NCBI RefSeq assembly: GCF_029962835.1
Contig: NC_080579.1
Span: 79,811,959 to 79,875,958 of the forward strand
Source of the DNA: Magnolia sinica
Lineage: Eukaryota; Streptophyta; Magnoliopsida; Magnoliales; Magnoliaceae
Length of the DNA: 64,000 nucleotides
Direction: 5' to 3'
This document shows, piece after piece, positions 10,745-21,699 of this stretch. The notes under the pieces were generated by a model, which saw nothing but the letters and a program-made list of their open reading frames with translations, did no database searches and was not told the DNA's origin. Both the position numbers and the translations under genes were made by a program. The first letter of the stretch is position 1; the number at the start of each line of letters is the position of its first letter.

Positions 10745-11860
10745 TTTGAAGGAGAATCCATACATTAGCTTTGGTCGTCTTCAGAGATTGCATACCAAGG
10801 AGAGCCTTGATCTTCTCGTGATTTGCTTCAATTCCTCGCCGACTGACCAAGAAGCCGAGGAACTTTCTCGAGCTAACCCCAAAGGCGCATTTGTTTCGGT
10901 TTAGCTTCATTCGGTACTTTCGAAGAATAAAGAAGATTTACTCAAGGTCGGTGATATGATCTGTAACTTGGACACTCTTGACGAGCATGTCATCAATATA
11001 GACCTTCATTATCCGCCCTATCTGTTGGGCGAACATTTTGTTGATCAAACGCCAATAAGTAGCGCTCGCCTTTTTCAATTCAAATGACATGACTTGTTAA
11101 TAATAAAGACCTTTGTCAGTGACAAAGGCGGTTTTTTCTTTATCATGTGGATGCATTACAATTTGATTATAATTGGAATACGCATTCATGAAACTCAGCA
11201 GTTCATGTCCTGTTGTGCTATCGACCAGTTAGTCTATCCGAGGGAGAGGAAAGTTATATTTGGGATAGACCTTGTTCAGGTCTGTATAGTCCACACAGAC
11301 CTGCCATTTCTCATTAGCTTTCTTCACCAAAATGATGTTGGCTATCTAGTCTGGATAATATACTTCCTCAATGAACCTGGCCTTGAGGAATTTGTCAACT
11401 TCTTCTCTGATCATTGCATATCTTTCGGGGATGAGCGTACGTCGCTTCTATCGAACTGGTCGATGAGCGGGGTCAACGTTCAGTCGGTGTTCGATGACCT
11501 TGGGGTCAATGTCAGGCATGTCTTTGAGAGACCATGTGAAGATGTCCACATTATGTTGGAGGAGGGTTATCATGTTGTCCTGTAGGGGCATGGCCAGGGA
11601 CGACCCAATTTGGATAGTCCTGGATGGGTCAGATTCATCGAGTGGGATTTGAATGAGATCTTCCATGAGACGACCTCTTTCCTCGGATTCTTCATGCAGA
11701 TCCAAGGAAGCGATAGTCATAGTTTGGTGCGGGGTCCTTAGTGCCATTGCGTAACACTGCCGAGCGTTGTATTGATTGCCCTTCATCGTTCTAAGGAAGC
11801 GATAGTCAATCTTCTCTTAATTATATTGGCCTTGTGCTATTTATCTTTAAGGCTTGGGCA
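10745..11860 (-). mobile_element. Ty3/Gypsy (Tat-type) pol fragment: reverse transcriptase, degenerate
   Basis: The minus strand reads from an N-terminal lead (DIFTWSLKDMPDIDP, LNVDPAHRPVR, 11448-11550), through palm motifs including a VCVDYTDLNK-like stretch, to a YIDDMLVKS catalytic motif near 10990. It then reads KLNRNKCAFGV and FLGFLVSRRGIEAN (10775-10910). Several stops and frame changes make it inactive. Reading is lost just after MQSLKTTKA, where unrelated sequence begins near 10760. The wording matches the Tat lineage of plant Gypsy elements, as do the pol pieces at 16933 and 40916. Confidence 0.85.
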
Positions 11861-14239
11861 TGTGTCTTGCTATTCCAGAATTCCCATAATTCAATCTATC
11901 TCTCTATAAGTGCAAGTGATGTGTAGGATGTGAAAGTGTCCTGGTTTGTCAATTAGCGTGAGTGTTGTGTCAGTAAGACAAAGGAGCCCCATAGGAAGAT
12001 TGATCAAGCGTCTGCCTCAACTGGATGTGTGCCCGAACTCGTCACAGGTAAATCTAAGCAACACATCCCATGTCCCAAAACAATAGGTAATTAAAACCCT
12101 TAAAATTGAATAGAATATCCTAGGTTTTTTTGGTTAGAAAACTTTTTCAAATAGAATAGAAAAATCTCTAAGTTCTTTACCTTTGTCAATTTATTGATAC
12201 ATGGCTCGATGAAATCGAACCCTGTTATCGATGTCCTCAAAGCTCACTTGATATTATCGAAATGAGGACTTATGATGTCTAGCAACCACAAAGATCTCTG
12301 GACTGAATTATCGATGAATCGATGGACTGCTCAATATCATCGAAGTTTGAATCTCGAGTCCATCGAGTCGACTCAATAAAATTGACATCTACCCAGTTGT
12401 GTCCAAAAAGCTACTAAGAAAAATCAAGTGATTCTTGATATATCAAAGGGCTCCTCGATATCCTCAGAATTCAAATCTCGATGATATCGGTAGACCTTCG
12501 ACGATATCGGATTGAGACACAAATCTATCCAGCAAGTTGTTCAAGTCATTTTTCTTGGATCGAGGTCACTCGATAAATTCGATATTCAAATATCGATCAT
12601 ATCGAGGCTGGGTCGATGTCATCGAAATAGGACAAAAACTGTCCATCAAGCCTATAGGAAAATTCCTTGGAATTATTGATGAATTGACACTATCATCGAT
12701 ATCATCGACATTCAAATTTCGATGATATCGAGTGATGCTCGATCATATCTTGACCTGAAATATTTCAAAGGTAAGCACTCTCACATTTTCAAATGTCGAG
12801 GAATCGAAACTCATGTTGATGAAATCAGAGTTCGAAATCCGATGAAATCGATGCATGTTCGATTTCCTCGACCAGTTGGCAAAAGGTTTCAAAAGAGTTT
12901 GACAGTTGAGTTCGTATCATCGAGCGGCCAGTCGATGCTATCGAGAGTATACGCTCAATGATATCGAACTCTGTCAAAATTTTTACCGTTTTATATCCGT
13001 TGGAACCTTTTGCCTATTTAATGAGAGCTTGCCCTTGGTTGTTGGTAGAGAAAACAGAGAGTGCTTTTGTGTGTTTAAACCTAGATCTTATACCTTAAGC
13101 CTTTTCTCTCATAAGAGTTCATCCTCTAATCCGTACTCATCATTGACATTCAATAGAGTGGATTGGGGAATGAACTTCCGCATTCAAGGATCCTCTAGCT
13201 ACCATCTTAATGAAAAATCATTAAGCTGGGATGCCTTAAATGCATAAATGATTGGAATCGCTCTGTCTCTTTTATAGGAAAACATTTAATAGAGTAGGAT
13301 TCCATCATAACCTTGACTCAAACCGTTGCTTTACATTGGTACATCATCTGAGTTGCGGTTCAAGGGAGCTGAAGATTCTTCGTTATCAAATGAGGAGATC
13401 TTCGACAACGTGCTGAATGGGCTCATCTACTTATCTGTAAGTCATTAGAGTCTAGAGGTCCCTTGTGATCATTCCTTCTATAGGATTGGTCTAAGGTGTT
13501 TCTCGCCCATTTCAAGTCTTCATAGGAGGCCTCCGACAGGAGTATATGTGGTGGGTGCTTTGTGTTGACCCTTGCTCTGTGGAGAGCATAAACTCTTAGG
13601 TCCTTGTGTAGGTCCTTGACCTGTGTGGTCTAAAACTTGGGTGCTTTATGTTGACCTTTGCTCATGGGAGCATAAATTGGTGAGGTTACTTGTGTGGATC
13701 CTTGGCCTGTGTGGCCTAAAAGTTAGGTGCTATGTGTTGACTCTTGCTCATAGGAGCATAAACTTGTGTCGTGTAGACACGTTGTGTCAGCCTAAGTATA
13801 GGTTGTACTGGTTTGAGGTGAACCTGTTGTGAAACCTCCGTTAGTGAGATCTGGTACACTCAAGGGTTGAGTGCGTCCGCCGAAAGTGGAGTAGACAAGT
13901 AGTTGAACCACTATAAAAATAACTATGTTTGAGATTGTTATTGTCTTCTACTACTTGTGTGATTTCCTGAAATATTTTCATATCTAATTATCTAAGATCA
14001 CACCTTACACACAGTCACGTCCATCATAAACTATGTTTTGCATCTTGTTTACCTTTCAAATAGTTTTATGACTGGATCCTCTATTTGGCTTGGAAGCCAT
14101 TAGAGTTACTTTGAAGAAATCCTGATACATGAATATTTTCTTAGGATAAGATTGATAGGATTTTAAAATATCATAAAATATTAAAAAGTCCTATTCACCC
14201 CCCCTCTAGGACATATTGGCATATACCCACTTCAACTAG
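11861..14239. repeat. LTR-like region rich in ATCGA/TCGAT words
   Basis: Between about 12190 and 12960 the words ATCGA, TCGAT and GATATCGA recur every few tens of bases. Then comes the 86-bp tandem repeat listed separately, and near 14200 a CACCCCCCCTCTAGGAC segment of the kind found just before the primer-binding site in some plant Copia elements. No coding region is credible. The ends were not fixed and no target duplication was seen. Probably one or more decayed LTRs. Confidence 0.4.
13553..13785. repeat. Tandem repeat, about 86-bp unit, three copies
   Basis: Copies start at 13553, 13639 and 13725 (GGTGCTTTGTGTTGACC-type starts). Each continues through GCTC..GGAGCATAAA and ends in CCTGTGTGG.CTAAAA, the third being partial. 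The spacing is 86 bases both times. Confidence 0.8.
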
Positions 14240-15152
14240 AGCGGTCATTACCGCAATTTCAAGATGTATCAAAACTAGTGATTCAAATATTTTATCATGG
14301 ACGTAATGCGATCTGGGTAGAGACCTTCTTAGTATCACCTAATTTCATGGGTTCTTGGGTCGTGGTGCACAAATAGATGTGTGTAATTCACAAATGCAGT
14401 GTCACATTACTTCCAAGATTGGACGACGTAAATAGTCGCTCCGTGATCAAATTGTGTCATATAATTCACCCGACTCCTGTGTTGTGTGCCTTAAAGTGTT
14501 CACGTAAATCTACGATAGCGTTGGCCATGCCGGCGAATATCCGTAGTTATGGATGCGGGTCAAGCCGGGTTTTCTATAAATCGTATTCTACATTATGATG
14601 ATCACTATGTATGATGAGCCCCATGCACTTTGCTAGGTATGTATCTCATGTAGGTTGTTTACGCATTCTGATATCCCCGTATTAGTGGACTATGGAACAT
14701 ATCAGAACCCTTACATATTTCTATAAATATCTTGAATTATTGTTCATCTTAAAAGATAACCATCATTATGAGTAGGGCGTTGACCCTCTCCAACCGTACA
14801 GATGATGTAGGTGACGTATAAATTGAAGACCTATAGTACCCTCTCCCTATGGAAGATTATGTTGAAAGAATAAGACTATAGTTTTATAAATTGATTTTAT
14901 ACTTCCACTACGAACTCTAAAATGTAATAAGCTTCCTTTGAGGGGGCATTTGATTATTCTTTTATTCTGATGAAATAATCAATACGGTCGATTTTATTCT
15001 CATGAATGTTACCTTCATGAATGTATCTGGGTGTGATCCAAATAAAAAAATAATAAGGTGCGATTTTTAAAGCATCTAAGTTATACATTATTAACACCCG
15101 ATTTTCTCAGGCACAAGTACAAACTCTGGCTATGAAAATTCAGGATATTACA
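14240..15152 (+). mobile_element. 3' part of a 5' LTR with downstream primer-binding site
   Basis: The stretch ends in GATATTACA at 15152 and is followed at once by G then TTGGTATCAAAGC, close to the TGGTATCAGAGC primer-binding site complementary to initiator methionine tRNA. This fixes an LTR 3' end. The LTR start was not found. It pairs logically with the polypurine/LTR junctions at 15744 and 16308. Confidence 0.6.
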
Positions 15153-16307
15153 GTTGGTATCAAAGCAGGAGAATGAGATTAACTGGGCTTGAGGGAGTAG
15201 ACCATCATAAGCTTTATGTGACTAGGATACAATCTTGACTTACATATCTATACTTTGGACTATTTCCTAAAGGAACTAGGAAGTTGAAGAATTAGAAACC
15301 CACATTCAAGTTCCTTATTGGAAACTTTGAGTTAGACGTGATATTTAGAATCTAGATACCCCGGAATAAATCCCCAAAATTCCAAACAGATTTGTTCTGA
15401 ACTAAAAGTCATCCTTAAATAGTGTCACCATCAAGAAAAATAAGTTTCCCTAATGAGAATAGAGATTTCCTAATTTTTCCAAAATTTTCGACTAATTCAA
15501 TGAAATTCTAACATGCTGTGAAAGATCCACTGATTATGGTAAGAAGACACATTGAAAAATTTTAAAAATTTTCCAATAGATCACTAAGGTCTCCATCAAC
15601 CTTCACTTAAAATTTCATCTCCATTGTAGTCTAGTTGGTTAGGATACTCAGCTTCACCCAAGCAACCATAATTAGGTAAGGCATAAGCAAGTTAATCCAA
15701 TTACCAAATCTCAGGGTCCAGATTTTGTTTAAGGGTAGTAGGCTGTAGCGTCCCAATTCATATGGCCAATCATACACCCTAGACACACACACACACACAC
15801 ATATACTTACCTCATGAATAATACATTGAAGACTTTAGCATAAAGAATCGGTGAGAATGATAGAAGAGATTAAATTTTAGGTGGTACATTAGATAATTAG
15901 AGTATGTAGTGAAAGCGTAATGAGCCATGTAAACTTATCCCTTACGAGAATATGAGATATCGTGATATCCCATTGAATTTAGAACAGTCAAGGTTATGGA
16001 CTGATGGAACCATGTTTATGCAAAAGTGCGCAGTTTGACTCAGATTCTAAGTCCTAGAAAATCTCAAATGATCACGATGCCCTGATCAAGCAAATGATTG
16101 AGATTTAATGGGATTATGAATTGATACTAGTAAATCCTCTATACTATGCAGGCCAAGAATCTGTGTATCGGGCACAAACCCGCTATAACCATCGATTTGT
16201 ATTACCTCGAACACAGGAAGTAGAGAATCCTTAAGAGGCATGGAAAATGGCTTGTGTATTAGAAGCACTAAATTTCGAAGACGAAATTATGTTTAAGGGT
16301 GGTAGAT
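15153..16307 (+). mobile_element. Deleted chromovirus-like internal region with two polypurine/LTR junctions
   Basis: No pol domain remains in these 1155 bases. TTTAAGGGTAGTAGGC at 15728-15743 precedes TGTAGCGTCCC (15744). AATTTCGAAGACGAAATTAT at 16271-16290, then TTAAGGGTGGTAGAT, precedes TGTAACACCC (16308). The 'TTTCGAAGACGAAATT + purine tract + TGTAACACCC' arrangement is the usual 3' end of the internal part of Tekay/Galadriel-type chromoviruses. Two such junctions 564 bases apart imply two broken elements. A (CA)n run lies at 15784-15803. Confidence 0.6.
15620..15665 (+). pseudogene. 5' half of a tRNA-Glu, pseudogene
   Basis: The bases from TCC at 15620 through CTAGTTGGTTAGGATACTCA match the acceptor strand, D arm and 5' anticodon stem of plant nuclear tRNA-Glu. 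The anticodon loop reads CTTCAC, one base short of the expected CTTTCAC (UUC anticodon). The 3' stem half CCAAG follows, then similarity stops. The variable loop, T arm and 3' acceptor strand are absent, so it cannot make a tRNA. It sits inside the deleted retroelement region. Confidence 0.65.
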
Positions 16308-16932
16308 TGTAACACCCAGAATATTTCAATACCTAAGTATTGAAAGTTCTCCAGTGTTACCATGAAATATAATGTAATACGTACCTGTGTTCGATACCAA
16401 TCTAGCTATCCTAACCTTACACTTATTCTCTATCGTGAATTTGACCGTTGGGAACGATCGTCGTCCATGGATCAAGTCATCCGCCCGGTGATTTTAAGAT
16501 AAGATCGTCATATGTTCAAGTGAACCCACTTGTGATCATCTGCTTACAAAACTAATCATACGCCCACCTCCGTACATGACTAGATTACTAACCATCAAGC
16601 TTTCCTATTCTGAACATGTCATCTAACCATTCATCATGTGGTTTGATACATGTGCATTTCCTTGATTAAGTTGGTGAATAACTGGTTATTCATAATAATT
16701 TAAATATATATCCTTTTTCTTAAAAATATGCCTATAACCATCTATAACCATTAGATTTTCTAAAACTCTTGGATTATCAATAATTACAAAAATGTCACTA
16801 ACCTAGACCCTTGAATTCTATATCACTTGGTTCCCATGATCCATTTGATGTGAAATTTTATATCATGCTTACCTAGCAATAATTAATCATATACATCAAA
16901 ATTTTATATCATGTCTACTGAGCCCTCCTTGA
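16308..16932 (+). mobile_element. 5' part of a 3' LTR (TGTAACACCC start)
   Basis: It starts directly after the polypurine tract at 16294-16307. It is cut at about 16932, where Tat pol sequence begins without an LTR end. No coding region is seen. Confidence 0.5.
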
Positions 16933-17961
16933 CATGAGCTCGCCTCGGACAATGAAGGAGATTCGGTGCCTCACTGGAAGAGTCGCTGCACTCAACCGGT
17001 TCATCTCCAGGGCCATAGATAAGTGCCTCCCCTTCTTTCAGCAGCTGAAGGGTCATAAGAAGGTGGAGTGGACTTTGGATTGTGAGCAGGCTTTCCAGCA
17101 GCTGAAGCAATATCTAAGGTCACCCCCGTTGTTGTCCAAGCTAGAGAAAGGGGAGCCCCTATTTCTCTACTTGGTAGTTTCAACATCAGCCGTCAGCTCG
17201 GCTCTCATCAGAGAGTCTGGAGGAAAACAACATCCTGTTTACTATACTAGGAAGGCGCTGGTCCTGGCAGAAACAAGATATCCGATCATGGAGAAGCTTG
17301 CCTTGGCCATGGTCGTGTCTGCGCGACGACTACACCCATACTTCTAGGCACATTCCATCATCGTCATCACCGATTCACCACTTCGGTAGGTGCTTTAGAA
17401 GCCTGAGGTATCCAGACGCCTGACCAAGTGGGTCGTTGAGCTCGGTGAATTGAACATCCAATATCGGCCGAGGACTATTATCAAGGGCCAGGTAGTGGCC
17501 GACTTCACAGCGGAGTTCACCACTCAAAATGATGAACCCGGAGGATTCGACCCAAATGCACTTGCAGGCTTAATGACGAGCCTCGTCATTCTCCAAGTTC
17601 CTTCACCCTCTGAGGATGACGGAGTAGAGATGAGAAAGATTGATAAATGGACCCTATTCGCAGACGGGTCGTCCAATTCAAAATGAGGAGGAGAAGGAAG
17701 CGTTTTAGTCGCGCTTGATACGACAACCATTTAGTACACTATAAGGCTCGGCTTCCGAGCCTCGAATAATGAAGTAAAGTACGAGACCCTACTGGCTGGG
17801 CTTAGGGTAGCAGTTACCCTAAGAGTCCAATTCCTTGATGTTCGGTGTGATTCTCAACTCGTCGTAAACCAGGTGTCATCAGAGTATGATGCCAAGGAGG
17901 CTAGAATGATAGCCTACCTGGGCGAGGTACAAAGCTCATGGGTAAATTTCAGGAGTGTATT
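16933..17961 (+). mobile_element. Tat-type Gypsy pol, copy 1, first part: RT end, RNase H and start of second RNase H
   Basis: It opens at SSPRTMKEIRCLTGR (RT connection) and continues through the first RNase H (ALIRESGGKQHPVYYTRKAL) to about 17347. Stops at 17347, 17386 and 17398 interrupt it. It then reads NIQYRPRTIIKGQVVADF and the second, archaeal-type RNase H that marks the Tat lineage: WTLFADGSSNSK near 17650 and, after a stop, LGFRASNNE and [20 protein letters not shown]. At 17961 the frame is broken by a block starting TGTAGCGC. The reading resumes in frame at 28501. Confidence 0.85.
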
Positions 17962-20701
17962 TGTAGCGCTCCCGGGTTTTTGGAACCTGAGTATATGACT
18001 CGTTTTTCAAAAACCCGAGTGTTAACCTCTAAAGATATAAATTTCACGTGTTCATATATATATATTTCAGAGTGAGCATTTAGGTGGAGTATGAACAAAT
18101 CGAGCATAGATGGAATCTTCATACATATTCAAATATACGAGTGGTTGCCCATAACAACTTATACAAACCAATGTATCAACGTTTAGCAAGTACAAGAATT
18201 ACACAGTTTAATACATGAGAAATATTAAAATGCATATAAACTTAAGCCATAAGATTGGCAGATACAACCATGCATCCTTGACACTTATACTCTGCTCCTC
18301 ATTAAATCTGAATATGTATATCATCTAAGCCACCTGTACTACTTGTACGGTTATATATTTGATGAATGAGTGATCAACTCAGTGTGAATTCCCTTCAAGA
18401 TTACACACCACCGCATTAGGTAAGCATAGTTATAAACAAAAAGGCATTCAAAGCAATACACGATGCAGTCTTATTAAATGCATGGATGCGTGAATGCACA
18501 TCAACTGGGGATGCTCATCCAGTTGGCTTTTGGGCAAAACCCATGCATGTGGCTGGTCACTAGCAAAAGTACATCGTACATGCATAGTATTAAACTCACC
18601 AAAAGTGGGCCGATAGTCGATGGTCTGGGAGCTAGCGAAATGATACCCCAACTAAATCCTATTAGATACATGCTACACCATCCAGAATTAGCGACCCGTC
18701 ATCATCCGTATGCCATGAATGCATGATTAGCCCATCCGTTATTATTCCATTTACAACCAGCCAGTTTAATAAAGCTCAAAGGTCATTACAGGATGTTCAT
18801 CACCTAGCATAGGCCGACAGCTTGGACATAGTGTCCCATTCCATGCCACCATCTTCGGCTCCTAAGACCTTCACTTTAAGATGTTTAATGGAAGCCCATC
18901 GACTAGTGACCAATCATAATTCAGTATATGGGGCTTACTATCGCATGGTTGCACAAAAATAATACATCAAGCCCACATGGGGTAAATACCAAAATAAAGC
19001 CACATAGGGCAAATATCAAAGCTAAGCCACATAGGGCCAATATTAAAACTATATAATAAAAGACCATTCTCAAAAACCACTTAAACGCAACAACCCATGG
19101 ATAGCAGGCCAACATCAATATTCTATTTAACCCATCATTTAAGTAGCTACTAAGTCAAAGGTCCATTATTATCACAATCAATCAAGTTACATCCCAAGTC
19201 TGGGTGTACATCTATAAGTGAGGTTTCTCCACAATGTACTAATTCAAATTTCATAAGCAATCCACAAGCACTAGAAATATGCAAGTGCAACATATAGATG
19301 TTCATGCAGGATAAATATTGAGCACATAATCTAGGATTTAATTCCAACAACTAGCACATGTAATTATAAGATGAATATATCAATTATTAACCAAAATTAA
19401 AATAAAAAACTATTACTTAAGATAATGAAAAAATGGAAAGCTCGAGGGGAAGAAATCATCACCTTATAAACTTGGAACCACTTCTCAAGTCATTAGAATG
19501 AAACTTTGTACTTTAGACACAAATCCTAACCCCAAACATCATTAACAGATAGTTAGGATCAACCTTAGAGTTTTAATAGAGAACCCTAATGTAGCTAAAT
19601 CCATAACCCCAATCCTAGGTTAATGTTGGAAAATTTAAGTTTCATGACATACTTCTTACAACGCAAATGAATATGGATTTCTACAAAAGAGGCATATAAA
19701 TTACTAACCTCTCGGTTTGAAGTTGTATGATTCGATCTAGATCAACCAAGATTGGATGCAACTCGATGAAGCGTGAATTCAAACAGAAAAGTTGGGAGAA
19801 CAAGATCCCTGCACCCAATCTAAAAACATAAATCCATAAACTTAGATTCCAAATAAACTCTCAAGTAAGGTTTGAGAGGGAATCCTACCTTGCAAGCACA
19901 GTTCGTAGTTGTCTCGGTTTTAAACCGAGTCGACTCGGCGACTCCTCTTCCTCCGCCTTCTTTTCTTTCTTTCAAACCTATCCAGCAAGGTTGCTGGACC
20001 AAGATCAACCTACAACTTGGTTAGCAACTCAGCCAAGTCGAGTTGGTGTGGCACAAATGCATCGACTCGCCTCAACTCACTTTCTTTCTTTCTCTACTTC
20101 TCCTTTCATTTTCCTCTATCTTAGAGATGGGGCATCCAGCAACCCTAGGTCTGAACCAGACTTGCCCTAAACACACCAGCCTTGACTGGTGACTCAAACG
20201 AGTTGAAGCGGTCAAGTGACTAAGCTCAACTCGATTTCCTCTTCTTCTTCTTGCTTTTCTCTCTCTTTCTCTTCCTTTTTCTCTCTTTCTTTTCTCCCTT
20301 CTGTCCCCACCGCTGGAAATGCCCCGCAAGATCCAGATTAATAGGTTAGCAGCTTGACTCGACTCACACCCCAGTCGACTCGCCAGCTATCTCCTTCCCT
20401 TCCTTCTTCTTTTCTTTTCTTACAGAGAGCACTTGGCAACTCTAGATGACTCCGACCAGAGAGTCAGGAGGTTGACTTGTTCTTGAACCAGGTCGAGTCA
20501 TGCAGCGAGTCTCGACCCGACAGTGAGTTAGTGCGGCACAAATCCGCACCCCCTCACCACTCTCTCCTCTTCTTTCTTCCTTCTACTTCTTTCCCTCTCT
20601 CTTTCCATAAGCTGGAGGTCCTATAAGGTCAACTCTCGACCCTGACTTGTGGCTCGAGTGGGTCAGCATGGTGCAACACCCACGATGAGCAGCAGCTGCC
20701 T

Positions 20702-20704
<3 letters not shown>

Positions 20705-20732
<28 letters not shown>
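20705..20732. repeat. (CT)n microsatellite in family Y
   Basis: A pure CT run inside a wider pyrimidine-rich stretch (20700-20800). The reverse-orientation Y piece has a matching (GA)n at 28837-28850. Confidence 0.85.
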
Positions 20733-20739
<7 letters not shown>

Positions 20740-21699
20740 TTCTCTTTCTCACCTTTCATTTTTGCTTCTTTCTTCTTCCTCTGCTCCTCTTCCATTCCTT
20801 TCCTCTCTGGTGCACCCACAATGCAGCCAGCAGCAGATTAGCAATCGAGGATTGTTGAGGAAGACGACCAGCTCCAGTGGTGGATCTCGAATGGGACTCT
20901 ATCTTCTCATAATGAAGCCACTGGACAGCTCTGATCGGTCTCACAATGCTTCTAAATCATAGATTTCGAGCCCCAATGACGATAATCCAGTGGGTTTGAG
21001 CTTGGAAGCTCTCGGCTTGATTTTCTTGGGTGGTTGCTATAACGAGAAGGGTGCTTTTGCTGAATCTCCTCCTTTTAAAGCTAATTCCTTCAGGCCGGAT
21101 GAAGGATAAACGGCCTGGATTAGGTCTTGGGCTTCCCACTCACCCTCTCTCTCAATAACCAGCTTCTATCTTTCACACAGCTGGCGATCCGCGTTTTGTG
21201 GTTTGAATGGCCAGGATAGCATCACATGGATGCTGAGATTGAGGGATTCCACCTCACTCGGATTGCCATCCTAGCAAACTGAAAGAGAAACAAAAGTTTT
21301 TCATGTTTTGAAGAACGTACAACACACAACCAGTTTTTGCCCATGCGTGCGCTTGTCATCATGTGAAATAAACGAGGTTTTCGTCAAGCGTGGATGCTCC
21401 ATCAGATGGGCGGTTTGGATAATCCAACTGGGAGGGGATGGTGGGCCATATCTCGATCAAACAAGAAGAAGAAAAACCACAAGTCGTTTCAAACGGCTGC
21501 AGGCGGGAGTAGCGGGAGAGAAAATCTCTCTTTTTTGGCATTTGTCGAGTCAGCTATGTTTGACCAGGCTGATAGGTTCGGTGCATAGTGGGTGTACCAC
21601 CCCTAATGTACACGCACCATAATTATGGGGCCCACCGTGATGTACTTCGTAAATCCACTTCATCCATTCCAGTTGGAGGGCCCAATCAAAGTTTTCGAC

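Noticed and set aside
20072-20329. Arg/Glu-rich minus-strand frame and nearby Ser/Leu-rich plus-strand frame
   Set aside because: Composition artefact of CT-rich LTR sequence in family Y.
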